A stretch of DNA of 48,740 bases from Rhodoferax sp. (GTDB lineage: Bacteria > Pseudomonadota > Gammaproteobacteria > Burkholderiales > Burkholderiaceae_C): assembly GCA_031291295.1 (NCBI GenBank), contig JARLJI010000220.1, positions 1 through 48,740 on the forward strand, written 5' to 3'. Of this stretch, positions 10,253 through 18,796 are shown piece by piece. Under the pieces are notes generated by a model. It worked only from the letters and a program-made list of their open reading frames with translations. It was not told where the DNA came from and made no database searches. Made by a program: the position numbers and the translations under genes. Positions within the stretch are counted from its first letter, which is position 1. Each line of letters starts with the position of its first letter.

Positions 10253-10477
10253 TCAGGTAAGGCAGACCTTGGGCAACAAGTCCAGCAGGCCCTGCAAGAG
10301 ATCACTGGCCCGGGCGGGATGAAAATCGTCAGGCAGGCGGATGTCCAGCACGAGGAGCGTCATGGCGACTGCAAAAATGCCGTCGCTCAGGGCCTCCAGT
10401 CGCACGCGCGGGTAAAGAATCTGCGACGGCTTGTGGGGCATGCACGCATCATCGGCGGAGTGGGACAGCCCGCTCAC
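10253..10477 (-). pseudogene. TMEM175-family (DUF1211) channel, truncated by frameshift
   Basis: The frame from GTG at 10477 contains [21 protein letters not shown], the hallmark first helix of prokaryotic TMEM175 potassium channels (normally about 200 residues). It stops after 74 residues at LLPKVCLT. A one-base shift at that point restores family-like sequence (LPYLISF), so the gene has been broken. The GTG overlaps the stop of the EF-G-like gene (GTGA), so the fragment was once, or still is, translationally coupled to it; an internal ATG at 10441 is an alternative start. Confidence 0.65.
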
Positions 10478-12534
10478 TCTTCCTCGCGCACCCGGTGCTG
10501 CCCCACCAAGGTCTGCTGCATGGCCGGTGGCACAGCTTCGTAATGCGACAGTGCGATGGTGTACCGACCCTGCCCGCTGGTCATGGCATTGAGCCGCGAC
10601 TGGTAGCCCGACAGCTCGGACAGCGGCACCTGGCCGCGAATCAGCATCGTGCCCGCCGCCACATTGGACGTGCCGGTGACCAGGCCGCGCCGGGTCGACA
10701 GGTCACCCGTGACGTCACCCGTCGCCTGGTCGGGCGCGGCGATGTCGATCTGGACGATGGGCTCCAGCACAATGGCGCGCGCCTCGCGGATGGCCGCCAT
10801 GAACGCCTTGCGTCCTGCCGTGGCAAAGGCGATGTCCTTGCTATCGACGCTGTGGTGCTTGCCGTCGTAGACCACCACGCGCACATCGACCACCGGGTAG
10901 CCGGCGATGGCGCCTTGCGTGAGCACCTCACGCACGCCCTTCTCGACGGCGGGGATGTACTGGCTCGGAATCGTTCCGCCCCTGACCTGGTCGACGAACT
11001 CGAAGCCGGTACCGCGCGCCAGCGGTTCGACGCGCAGGAACACCTCGCCGAACTGGCCAGCCCCGCCCGTCTGCTTCTTGTGGCGATGGTGACCTTCGGC
11101 CGGCACCGTCACGGTCTCACGGTAGGCGATGCGCGGCGGGCGCGTGTTGACCTCGAAGTGGTACACCTCGCGCAGTCGCTCGAGCAGCACGCGCAGGTGC
11201 AACTCGCCCAGGCCGTAGACGACGGTTTCGTTGGTGGCCGCGACATGTTCGACCCGCAGGCAGGGGTCTTCGCCGACCAGCTTGCCGAGGATCTCCCACA
11301 TGCGCTGCTCGTCGCCGTGCCGTTTGGGCTCGATCGCCAGCCCGTGCACGGGAATCGGAAAATCCAGCGGCGCCAGATGAATGCGGTCGTCCTCGGGCGC
11401 GTCGTGCAGCACGGCGTCGTACTGGATCTCGTCGACCTTGGCCACCGCCACGATGTCGCCCGGCAGAGCCCGCGGCACCTCCATATGGTCCTTGCCCTGG
11501 AGCATGAACAGATGGCCCACCTTGAACGGCTTGCGACTATCGCCGATATAGAGCTGGCTGTCCCGGGTGAGCGTGCCCTGGTGCACGCGGAAGATGCCCA
11601 GCTTGCCGACATACGGGTCCACCGTGACCTTGAACACATGCGCCAGCACATGCGCCGACGGATCAGGCCTGGCGTGCATGGGCCGCGCGGCCGCGCCTTC
11701 ACCGACGAGGAAATCGGGTGGGTTGGCCTCCGTGGGATCGGGCAGCAGCCGGGCAATCACGTCCAGCAATTCAGCCACGCCGGCCCCGCTGCGGGCCGAG
11801 ACGAAACAGACCGGTATCAGGTGGCCTTCGCGCAGGGCCTGTTCGAGCGGCGCATGCAGCTCGCCGGGGTCGACATCGCCATCGTTGAGGTAGCGGTCGA
11901 CGAACGCCGCATCGACCTCGACCACCTGCTCGACGAGCGCGCGATGCGCTGCGTCGACCACGCCGATGTCGGACTGCCCGTCGCGATTGAAAAAGCAGTC
12001 GACGACCCGCGTGCCCGCGGCGTCAGGCAGGTTCAGCGGCAGGCATTCGCGCCCGAAGGTGGCCTGAATCTGCGCCAGCAGGCCCGCCAGATCGACCCCC
12101 TGCGCGTCGATCCTGTTGACGATGATCATGCGCGTGAGGTGGCGCGACGCCGCGTACTCCATCATGCGCAGCGCCATCGGCTCGATGCCGGTGCTGGCGT
12201 TGATGACGATGGCCGCGGTTTCCACCGCCTCCAGCGCGGGCAGGCTCTGGCCGAGGAAATCGGGCCCGCCGGGCGTGTCGATGAAATGGAGCCGCGTCCC
12301 GCCGTGTGTCAGGTGCATCACCGACGCGTTGAGCGAGTGCTGCATGCGGCGCTCCAGCGGGTCATGGTCGCTGACGGTGCTGCCGCGTTCAATGCTGCCC
12401 GGCGCGCCGAGGGTGCCCGACCGGTACAGCAAGGCCTCGGCAAGGGTGGTCTTGCCTGCGGCAGACGCCCCCACGAGCGCCAGCGTGCGCACTGCTTGCA
12501 TTTCGGCCGCGAGGCCGTTCGATCGGCTTGGCAT
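10474..12534 (-). CDS. EF-G-like translational GTPase lacking the catalytic His
   Basis: This 686-residue protein has the full EF-G layout: G domain (1-270), domain II, domain III, domain IV with HKKQTGGAGQFGEV, and the C-terminal domain V. The P-loop is GASAAGKTT (22-30) and the specificity loop is NRID. It differs from ribosomal EF-G: the RGITI switch I motif is missing, and DTPGH is DTPGG (86-90), so the His that positions the water for GTP hydrolysis is replaced by Gly90. A mycobacterial EF-G2 with a comparable change binds GTP without hydrolysing it. It is unlikely to be the main translocase. The start at 12534 has GGAGGAG at good spacing. The TMEM175 fragment overlaps its stop. Confidence 0.9.
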   Translation of the reverse strand: MPSRSNGLAAEMQAVRTLALVGASAAGKTTLAEALLYRSGTLGAPGSIERGSTVSDHDPLERRMQHSLNASVMHLTHGGTRLHFIDTPGGPDFLGQSLPALEAVETAAIVINASTGIEPMALRMMEYAASRHLTRMIIVNRIDAQGVDLAGLLAQIQATFGRECLPLNLPDAAGTRVVDCFFNRDGQSDIGVVDAAHRALVEQVVEVDAAFVDRYLNDGDVDPGELHAPLEQALREGHLIPVCFVSARSGAGVAELLDVIARLLPDPTEANPPDFLVGEGAAARPMHARPDPSAHVLAHVFKVTVDPYVGKLGIFRVHQGTLTRDSQLYIGDSRKPFKVGHLFMLQGKDHMEVPRALPGDIVAVAKVDEIQYDAVLHDAPEDDRIHLAPLDFPIPVHGLAIEPKRHGDEQRMWEILGKLVGEDPCLRVEHVAATNETVVYGLGELHLRVLLERLREVYHFEVNTRPPRIAYRETVTVPAEGHHRHKKQTGGAGQFGEVFLRVEPLARGTGFEFVDQVRGGTIPSQYIPAVEKGVREVLTQGAIAGYPVVDVRVVVYDGKHHSVDSKDIAFATAGRKAFMAAIREARAIVLEPIVQIDIAAPDQATGDVTGDLSTRRGLVTGTSNVAAGTMLIRGQVPLSELSGYQSRLNAMTSGQGRYTIALSHYEAVPPAMQQTLVGQHRVREEE

Positions 12535-12775
12535 GAGTGAGCCTCCTCCAGCCCGGAAGGCGGCCGGGCTGCCTGATTGAGATCGCATGTTCCGCTTTGA
12601 CAGCAATCCAGCGTACAGGAATGGCCGATCCGGCGCAAGCCGGGACATGCCTGCGTCAAGGCGCGAGACTGCAGAGGGCTGAGACGGGGCCTGTTGGCCA
12701 CATCGCCAACCTGCCGTGAACTGGACTACGCGCTACGCTATTCGCCCTGAGAACGTCGGGAGGGACCCCCGAGGT
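12535..12775. other. Intergenic region, EF-G-like gene / dadA
   Basis: These 241 bases lie upstream of the EF-G-like gene and downstream of dadA. They contain the EF-G ribosome binding site and a weak inverted repeat near dadA (TCGGGAGGGACCCCCGA, 12757-12773) without a T-run. I see no further gene. Confidence 0.4.
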
Positions 12776-14077
12776 TTACGCCGGAACGCCGGCCGGCCCC
12801 GCGCTGGCTGGCCGTGTGCGCGAGGGCGGCAGATAGCGGTCCAGCGCGAGACCGTCGGTGCGGATCTCGGGCTTGTGGTCCGTCACCAGGTCGGCCACCA
12901 GCTTGCCGGAGCCGCAGGCCATGGTCCAGCCCAGGGTGCCGTGGCCGGTGTTGAGGAACAGGTTGGCATAAGGCGTCGCGCCAATGATGGGCGTGCTGTC
13001 GGGCGTCATGGGACGCAGGCCGGTCCAGAACTCGGCCTTGGGCAGGTCGCCGCCCGGGAACAGGTCGCTCACGACGTGCTCGAGGGTTGCGCGCCGGCGC
13101 GGGTTCAGGCGCAGGTCAAAGCCCGCCAGTTCGGCCATGCCGCCGACCCGGATGCGGTTGTCGAAGCGCGTCACGGCCACCTTGTAGGTCTCGTCCAGCA
13201 CGGTCGATTGCGGCGCCAGTTCGGGATTGAGCAGCGGCACGGTCAGCGAGTAGCCCTTGACCGGATAGACCGGAAGGTCCAGGTCCAGCGGCGCCACAAA
13301 GCTGCGCGAATAGCTGCCGAAGGCCAGCACGTAGCGGTCGGCCGTCAAGACCTGGCCACCCGCGCGCACGCCGGTGATGCGACCACCCTCGGTGACCAGG
13401 CTATCGACCGTCTGGTCGAAGCGGAAATCCACGCCCAGCCCGCGCGCGAGCGCGGCCAGGCTCTGGGTGAACATGTGGCAATCGCCGGTTTCGTCGTTCG
13501 GCAGGCGCAGGCCGCCACTCAAACGCTCGCGCGCCTGAGCCAGTGCGGGCTCGGCGCTGGCGAGCTGGTCGCGATCCAGCAGTTCGTACGGCACGCCGCA
13601 TTCCTGCAGCACGGCCACGTCGCGCTGCACGGCGTCGAGCTGCGCCTGCGTGCGAAACAGCTGCAACGTGCCCTGGGTGCGGTGCTCATACTGGATGCCG
13701 GTGTCCAGGCGCAGTTGGCGCAGGCAGCCCCGGCTGTATTCGGCCACGCGCATCATGCGTTCCTTGTTGACGGCGTAGCGGTCGGCCGAGCAGTTTTTCA
13801 GCATCGCCGCCATCCAGCGCAGCTGGAACAGGCTGCCGTCAGGCCGGATCGAGAGCGGAGCGTGTTTCTGGAACATCCACTTCAGCGCCTTGAGCGGAAT
13901 GCCGGGCGCGGCCCACGGCGTGGAATAGCCGGGCGAGACCTGGCCGGCATTGGCAAAGCTGGTTTCCTGCGCGGGGCCGCTCTGGCGATCGAGCACCACC
14001 ACTTCGGCGCCCGAACGGGCCAGGTAATAAGCCGTCGTGGTGCCGATGACACCGCCGCCCAGAACGATCACTTTCAT
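12776..14077 (-). CDS. dadA: D-amino acid dehydrogenase, small subunit
   Basis: This FAD enzyme oxidises D-amino acids, chiefly D-alanine, to 2-oxo acids at the inner membrane. The protein is 433 residues, the usual length. It has the FAD-binding motif [17 protein letters not shown] at the N-terminus, [14 protein letters not shown], the central oxidase segment and the C-terminal [14 protein letters not shown]. The ATG at 14077 gives the standard [10 protein letters not shown] start and has GGAG upstream. The divergent neighbour is an Lrp-type regulator, a common arrangement for alanine catabolism, so regulation by that protein is likely. No alanine racemase gene (dadX) is present beside it. 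Confidence 0.95.
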   Translation of the reverse strand: MKVIVLGGGVIGTTTAYYLARSGAEVVVLDRQSGPAQETSFANAGQVSPGYSTPWAAPGIPLKALKWMFQKHAPLSIRPDGSLFQLRWMAAMLKNCSADRYAVNKERMMRVAEYSRGCLRQLRLDTGIQYEHRTQGTLQLFRTQAQLDAVQRDVAVLQECGVPYELLDRDQLASAEPALAQARERLSGGLRLPNDETGDCHMFTQSLAALARGLGVDFRFDQTVDSLVTEGGRITGVRAGGQVLTADRYVLAFGSYSRSFVAPLDLDLPVYPVKGYSLTVPLLNPELAPQSTVLDETYKVAVTRFDNRIRVGGMAELAGFDLRLNPRRRATLEHVVSDLFPGGDLPKAEFWTGLRPMTPDSTPIIGATPYANLFLNTGHGTLGWTMACGSGKLVADLVTDHKPEIRTDGLALDRYLPPSRTRPASAGPAGVPA

Positions 14078-14206
14078 GGCGTACTCCGCTTTAAACAAGA
14101 TATGTGGCTAGTCTATTAACTTGAGCGCCATAAAATTCACTGAATTAATAAGATAATCAAGACATTTCAGCTGAATTTCTTTCGTTCCAGCCATTGGAGA
14201 AGTGAA
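14078..14206. promoter_or_regulatory. AT-rich divergent promoter region, dadA / Lrp regulator
   Basis: These 129 bases are much richer in A and T than the surroundings (for example TGAATTAATAAGATAATCAA near 14141-14160). Lrp-family proteins bind such degenerate AT-rich sites, and the region lies between the regulator and its likely target. Individual operators cannot be fixed by eye. Confidence 0.5.
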
Positions 14207-14674
14207 ATGACCGACCTCGACCGCACCGACCGCAAAATCCTCGACATCCTGCAGCGCCAGGGACGTATTTCCATGACCGATCTGGCCGAACAGATCGGCC
14301 TGTCGACCTCGCCGTGCTCCGAGCGCGTGCGCCGCATGGAGCGCGAAAAGGTCATCACCGGCTACCACGCCCGGGTCGACCCGATGGCGCTGGGCAAGAC
14401 GCTGCTGGTGTTCGTGGAAATCACGCTGTCTGCCAAGTCCGGCGATGTGTTCGACAAGGTGCGCCAGGAGTTGCTGCACGTGCCCGAGGTCATGGAATGC
14501 CACCTGGTGTCGGGTGGCTTCGACTACCTGGTCAAGGCGCGACTCGGCGGGATGAGCGAGTACCGCAATTTGCTGGGCGACATCCTCAAAAAACTGCCCG
14601 TGACGGCCGAATCCCGCAGCTACGTGGTGATGGAAGAGGTCAAGGAAAGCCTGTATCTGCCGGTGGACCGCTGA
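14207..14674 (+). CDS. Lrp/AsnC-family regulator, Lrp/DadR-like
   Basis: This 155-residue regulator has an N-terminal winged helix (about 5-65: LDRTDRKILDILQRQGRIS, LSTSPCSERVRRME) and a C-terminal RAM ligand/oligomer domain (about 70-150, ending in YVVMEEVKESLYLPV). The C-terminus is close to that of Lrp proper. Divergence from dadA suggests it senses alanine or leucine and controls dadA and perhaps itself, which is inference from context. A good ribosome binding site (TTGGAGAA) precedes the ATG. It is convergent with the DUF1810 gene. Confidence 0.92.
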   Translation: MTDLDRTDRKILDILQRQGRISMTDLAEQIGLSTSPCSERVRRMEREKVITGYHARVDPMALGKTLLVFVEITLSAKSGDVFDKVRQELLHVPEVMECHLVSGGFDYLVKARLGGMSEYRNLLGDILKKLPVTAESRSYVVMEEVKESLYLPVDR

Positions 14675-14711
14675 CGCGACCGCGGCCGCCAGGGCTGCGG
14701 TTCAACCGCCC

Positions 14712-15131
14712 TCACAGGCGCTCAAGCGTCCCCGCATCGCCTTCCCCGCCGAAATATTGGGTCAGCGCGCGCCGGAACACCGGCTCGTCCGGCGCCACCT
14801 GCGCAAACAGCGTCATCGACGAGTGGAACTTGAGGTCATCCGGCGCGCCGAAGATCTGCAGCGCCGTGCGGCCTTCGACGGCCAGCACGAGTTGGGTGCA
14901 CTCCTTCAGCCGGGACCCGAGCAGCGCGTGGTGCCAATAAGCCTCGGCCTCGGCCCTCGAGGCGATGCCGAAGTGCTGCGCAATGGCACTGCGGCCCAAT
15001 CCCTTGAGCTGCGGAAACACGAACCACATCCAGTGGCTGGTCTTGCGGCCGGCCGCCAGCTCGGCGCAAACCTGTGGGTAAACCGGGTTTTGCGCCTGCA
15101 CGAAGCGCTCCATGTTGTACGGGTCGGCCAT
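14712..15131 (-). CDS. DUF1810 family protein
   Basis: This is a small soluble protein of 139 residues. Its opening (YNMERFVQAQ), the conserved HWMWFVFPQLKGLG block and the AEAYWHH segment identify DUF1810, a family without established biochemical function. The ATG at 15131 is chosen because AAGGAG ends five bases before it; a GTG six bases upstream would overlap that site. It follows the uracil-DNA glycosylase gene by 40 bases on the same strand, so it may be the last gene of that operon. Confidence 0.88.
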   Translation of the reverse strand: MADPYNMERFVQAQNPVYPQVCAELAAGRKTSHWMWFVFPQLKGLGRSAIAQHFGIASRAEAEAYWHHALLGSRLKECTQLVLAVEGRTALQIFGAPDDLKFHSSMTLFAQVAPDEPVFRRALTQYFGGEGDAGTLERL

Positions 15132-15171
15132 CTTCACTCCTTGATTGAGGGTGCCGGAGCGGCCGTGCGCT

Positions 15172-16029
15172 TCAGGCTGCGCGCTGGAGCACCTCGAGCG
15201 CCAGGCACAGGTCGGCCCAGGCCTTGGCCTTGTCGGGCAGGTTGCGCAGCAGGTAGGCCGGATGGTAGGTGGCGACCACCGGCACGCCGCGGTACTGGTG
15301 GGGCTGCCCGCGCAGCTTGCCCAGCGGCAGCTTGTGCACCTCGGGCACCGTGGCCTGCAGCAGCGCGTTCACCGCGAAGCGGCCCATCGCCAGAATGATT
15401 TTGGGCTGCAGCAGTTCGATCTGCCGGCGCAGGTAGGGCTCGCATTGCGCCACTTCCTCGGGCTCGGGGTTGCGGTTGCCGGGCGGGCGGCATTTGATGA
15501 CGTTGGCAATGAAGGCGTTGCTGTGGCGGTCTAGCCCGACGGCGCGCAGCATGTTGTCGAGCAGCTTGCCGGCTTGGCCGACGAAGGGCTCGCCCGCCAG
15601 GTCTTCGTTTTCGCCGGGCGCTTCGCCCACGATCAGCCAGTCCACCTGCGGCGCCAGTCCTGGTGCGGGTGCGGCCGGGCCGACGCCAAACACGGTGTTG
15701 TGGCGGCCCTCGCACAGCTTGCAGGCGCGGCAGCCGGCAACCGCGGCCTGCAGCGCCGGCCAGTCCATGGTGTCGATGCCGGTGGGACGCGGCTGCAACG
15801 TCGGCGCGACCTGATCTTCTGAATGTTTTAGGCCTGCAGCCCTTGCTGGTTGTGCACTGACAGCTATTGATTCAGGAGCAACCGGTGAGGAGGCCGCGGG
15901 CACGGATGCGGCAGGTGCGACCATGGCAACGGCTTCCACCTCGGCCTCGGCCGCCGTTGGCGGCCACCAGACCGGGATGTTCATCTCCGCCAGCATGGCG
16001 CGCTGGCGTTCGTCGAGGTCCAGGCTCAC
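15172..16029 (-). CDS. Uracil-DNA glycosylase, family 4 (4Fe-4S)
   Basis: This enzyme removes uracil from DNA. The C-terminal 200 residues form the family 4 fold: an Fe-S cysteine pair in CRACKLCEG and two further cysteines in NVIKCRPPGNRNP and AQCEPYL, the catalytic GEAPGENED motif with GEPFVGQAGKLLD, and HPAYLLR near the end. The N-terminal 75 or so residues are a low-complexity Ala/Pro/Val linker; such an extension is common in betaproteobacteria. One palindromic element copy lies in that linker (residues about 50-70). The GTG at 16029 overlaps the rimI stop (GTGA), supporting coupled translation in a tsaB-rimI-udg operon. Confidence 0.93.
   Translation of the reverse strand: MSLDLDERQRAMLAEMNIPVWWPPTAAEAEVEAVAMVAPAASVPAASSPVAPESIAVSAQPARAAGLKHSEDQVAPTLQPRPTGIDTMDWPALQAAVAGCRACKLCEGRHNTVFGVGPAAPAPGLAPQVDWLIVGEAPGENEDLAGEPFVGQAGKLLDNMLRAVGLDRHSNAFIANVIKCRPPGNRNPEPEEVAQCEPYLRRQIELLQPKIILAMGRFAVNALLQATVPEVHKLPLGKLRGQPHQYRGVPVVATYHPAYLLRNLPDKAKAWADLCLALEVLQRAA
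15822..15881 (-). repeat. Palindromic element copy 3, inside the uracil-DNA glycosylase gene
   Basis: The head is GCTCCTGAATCAATAGC on the coding strand, and the tail contains GCAAGGGCTGCAGGCC. It is read in sense in the same frame as copies 1, 5 and 8, giving APESIAVSAQPARAAGLK, in a variable linker where added residues should be tolerated. Confidence 0.75.
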
Positions 16030-16493
16030 AGCTTCAAGCTCATGACGATGGCGTCCTCGCGCTTGCCCTGCACGGCGGGATAGTAGTTCTTGCGCTGGCC
16101 GACGCGCCGGTAACCATAGCGCTCGTAAATCTGCTGCGCACGGTAGTTGCTGATGCGCACCTCCAGCCACAGCCACTGGGCGCCTTGCCCGCGCGACCAC
16201 AGGGTGAGCGCGTCCAGCATCACGCGCGCCCAGCCCTTGCCCTGGTGCACCGGCGCGACGGTGATATTGAGCAAGTGCACTTCATCCACCCCGCGCATCG
16301 CCACGAAGTAGCCCAGCAGGTTCTCGCCCGCCCGCAACAGCTGGGCCTGGTAGCCGGCCGCCACCGAGTCGGCAAAGTGGCTGCGCGCCCACGGGTGCGC
16401 ATAGGCGATCTGCTCGATGGCCACGACCTCGTCGAAGCACGCCGCGGTCATCGGCTCGAAGTGGGCTTCCAGGGTTTTGAGGACGGCACTCAT
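16026..16493 (-). CDS. rimI: Ribosomal protein alanine N-acetyltransferase (GNAT)
   Basis: This 155-residue protein has the GNAT fold: acceptor-side PMTAACFDEVVAIEQ, the beta-bulge LLNITVAPVHQGKGWARVML acetyl-CoA loop, and the C-terminal NYRAQQIYERYGYRRVGQRKNYY, typical of RimI, which acetylates the N-terminus of ribosomal protein S18. The start at 16493 is the conventional choice; a TTG at 16520 overlapping the tsaB stop is possible, and neither has a strong ribosome binding site. It lies between tsaB and the glycosylase gene, a usual arrangement. Confidence 0.92.
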   Translation of the reverse strand: MSAVLKTLEAHFEPMTAACFDEVVAIEQIAYAHPWARSHFADSVAAGYQAQLLRAGENLLGYFVAMRGVDEVHLLNITVAPVHQGKGWARVMLDALTLWSRGQGAQWLWLEVRISNYRAQQIYERYGYRRVGQRKNYYPAVQGKREDAIVMSLKL

Positions 16494-16516
16494 GACGAAG
16501 GGCAGGTTGGAAAGGG

Positions 16517-17272
16517 TCAAATCGTTGGCGACAGCGCGGCGCGCTCGGCCGCACGCTCATCGGTGGTTTTTGCCACTTTATCGCGAATATAGAGCGGCAG
16601 GGCCTGGTCGGCCGAAACCGCCCGGCCTGCCGCGATCAGGCCTGGGGCCAACCGCAGCATCGCCGTGGCCGTGGGCAGCGCCGCATGGCATGGCGCGTCT
16701 TGCCCGGCCAGGCGCGCGCCATACGCGGCAAACACGTTGCCGGCCAGCGCCCAGCCCGCCCTGGCCTGCAGGTTTTCAGGCTGAATCAGGCTGAAGCCCC
16801 CGTCAGGCCTCCACAGGTTGCTCTCAAATTCATAGTCGGCAAGGTACATCTCGTCCATGCGCGCGTCCAGCAGGGCGCGCACGCGCGTGGCGCCGTGCAG
16901 GTAGCGCGCCTCTTCCGCGACGGCCAGCAGGGTGTCGATGGGCAGCACCTTGACCTCGGACGAGGCACCGGTGCCGGGCCATACTTTGGCGCTCGCGCCG
17001 TGCGGGAATTTGGCGCTCGCGCCAAAGGCCAGCCCCTGCGCTACCGCGCAGGCGGTGCGCAGTCCGGTGAACGAGCCCGGGCCGCGCCCAAAAGCGATCG
17101 CATCAAGCTGCTCCAGCCGCAGGCCGGCCTGCGCCATCAGTGCCTGGATCGCCGGAATCAGCGTGCTGGAGGCCTGCGCACCACCGGCGCCGGTGTGCTG
17201 CCACAGCTGCGCGTCATGCGCCACGGCAATGGACATGACTTCGGTGCTGGTATCGAACGCGAGCAGCTTCAT
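16517..17272 (-). CDS. tsaB: tRNA t6A synthesis protein TsaB
   Basis: TsaB dimerises with TsaD and, with TsaE, transfers threonylcarbamoyl to A37 of ANN-decoding tRNAs. The family opening MKLLAFDTSTEVMSIAV and the segment AIAFGRGPGSFTGLRTACAVAQGLAFG are present. Between GLAFG and VLPIDTLLAVAEE there is an insertion of about 22 residues containing an eight-residue duplication (GASAKFPH, GASAKVWP), made by two copies of a 15-base repeat at 16985-16999 and 17009-17023; most relatives I know go directly from one motif to the other. The start at 17272 matches the family. The partner TsaC is encoded at 19858-20883. Confidence 0.94.
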   Translation of the reverse strand: MKLLAFDTSTEVMSIAVAHDAQLWQHTGAGGAQASSTLIPAIQALMAQAGLRLEQLDAIAFGRGPGSFTGLRTACAVAQGLAFGASAKFPHGASAKVWPGTGASSEVKVLPIDTLLAVAEEARYLHGATRVRALLDARMDEMYLADYEFESNLWRPDGGFSLIQPENLQARAGWALAGNVFAAYGARLAGQDAPCHAALPTATAMLRLAPGLIAAGRAVSADQALPLYIRDKVAKTTDERAAERAALSPTI

Positions 17273-17352
17273 GCGGGGCAATCGTGGCGAGGGCAAAACT
17301 GCCGGGCGGGGAAACACATGGCCCAATTATCGGGGGACCGGATAATCCGCGC

Positions 17353-18777
17353 ATGTCATTCCTGTCCCGCTGCGCGCTGGCGCTATTTACCCTGGTGCTG
17401 GGCACGGCCTGCGGCGCCCAGACCCTCCCTCCAGAAGTCGCCGGCGCGCTGGCCCGCGCCAGGGTGCCGCCGGACGCCGTGAGCCTGCTGGTGCTGCCGC
17501 TCGACGGCGCGCCAGCGCGTCTGAGCCACCGCGCGCAGGCCCCCATGAACCCGGCCTCGGTGATGAAGCTGGTGACCACCTTCGCGGCGCTGGACCAGCT
17601 CGGGCCCGACTTCACCTGGAAGACGCGCTTTTACATCGACGGCACGCTGGACAACGGCGTCGTGAACGGCAACCTGGTGATCCGCGGCGGCGGCGACCCG
17701 AAATGGGTGATCGAGCGCATCAGCGCGGACTTCCAGGCCCTGCGCGAGCGCGGCGTGCGCGAGGTGCGTGGCGACATCGTGCTCGATGCCAGCATCTTCG
17801 ATGTGCCCGCGCACGACCCCGGCGCTTTCGACGGCGAGCCGATGCGCCCCTACAACAGCGCGCCCGATGGCCTGCTGGTGAATTTCAAGGCGGTGCTGCT
17901 CGGCTTTGTTCCCGACCCGGCGAGCCACACCGCGCGCGTCACCAGCGAGCCGCCGCTGGCCGGCCTGACAGTGGATGCCAGCGTGCCTTTGAACGGCGAC
18001 GACTGCGCCGGCTGGCGCGGTGCGCTGCGCGCCGACTTTTCCAGCCCGGACCGCATCCGCTTCCAGGGCAGCTACAGCGCGCGCTGCGGCGAGCAGATCT
18101 GGCCGCTGGCCTATGCCGACCCCGCCAGCTACGCCCGCCGCGTGATGGCGGCCGTGTTCGCGGCCTCAGGTGGCGTGCTGGACGGCCATGTGCGCCCGGG
18201 AGCCACACCGCCCACGGCCCGGCTGATCCTGGAGGCGCCGTCGCTGCCGCTGTCCAGCATCATTGCCGACGTGAACAAGTTCAGCAACAACGTGATGGCG
18301 CAGCAGGTGTTCTTGACCTTGAGCGCACAGCAGCGCGGCCACGGCAGCTTTGCCGCCTCGCGCGAGGTGGTGGCGCATTGGTGGCGCCAAACCTTTGGCG
18401 CCGGCGGGCCCAGGGCGCCCGTGCTCGACAACGGCTCGGGCCTGAGCCGCGACGGGCGCATCTCGGCGCTGGCGCTGGCGCAGCTGCTGCGCACGGCCGC
18501 CGCGCGACCGACGGCCGATGTGTTCGAGCAGTCGCTCTCGCTCGCCGGGGTGGACGGCACGGTCGCCAGCATGCGTGAGCGCGGCACCGCGCCTGACGCC
18601 ATCGGCAATGCATGGCTCAAGACCGGCACCCTGCGCGACGTGGCAGCCATGGCCGGCTACGCCACGGGGCGCAGCGGGCGGCGCTATGCGCTGGTCGGCC
18701 TGATCAACCACCCGAACGCCCCGGCCGCCCGGCCCGCGCTGGACGCGCTGGTGGAGTGGACGGTGAAGGATCAGTAA
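17353..18777 (+). CDS. dacB: D-alanyl-D-alanine carboxypeptidase/endopeptidase, PBP4 type
   Basis: This periplasmic class C penicillin-binding protein (474 residues) trims peptidoglycan stem peptides and cross-links. It has a signal peptide of about 22 residues ending near ACGAQ. The three active-site motifs are present: Ser69-Val-Met-Lys72, Ser311-Asn-Asn313 and Lys423-Thr-Gly425. The long insertion between the first and second motifs is typical of PBP4/DacB. The start at 17353 is the only one giving a proper signal peptide. It diverges from tsaB with 80 bases between and is convergent with the SGNH lipoprotein. Confidence 0.94.
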   Translation: MSFLSRCALALFTLVLGTACGAQTLPPEVAGALARARVPPDAVSLLVLPLDGAPARLSHRAQAPMNPASVMKLVTTFAALDQLGPDFTWKTRFYIDGTLDNGVVNGNLVIRGGGDPKWVIERISADFQALRERGVREVRGDIVLDASIFDVPAHDPGAFDGEPMRPYNSAPDGLLVNFKAVLLGFVPDPASHTARVTSEPPLAGLTVDASVPLNGDDCAGWRGALRADFSSPDRIRFQGSYSARCGEQIWPLAYADPASYARRVMAAVFAASGGVLDGHVRPGATPPTARLILEAPSLPLSSIIADVNKFSNNVMAQQVFLTLSAQQRGHGSFAASREVVAHWWRQTFGAGGPRAPVLDNGSGLSRDGRISALALAQLLRTAAARPTADVFEQSLSLAGVDGTVASMRERGTAPDAIGNAWLKTGTLRDVAAMAGYATGRSGRRYALVGLINHPNAPAARPALDALVEWTVKDQ

Positions 18778-18796
18778 TGCTTTGTGGCCGCTGCGC

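Noticed and set aside
12755..12775. A possible terminator after dadA
   Set aside because: The inverted repeat is imperfect and lacks a T-run on the relevant strand.
17389..17412. A possible lipobox in DacB (LGTAC)
   Set aside because: The position three before Cys is Gly rather than Leu, and a standard signal peptidase cleavage a few residues later is more likely.
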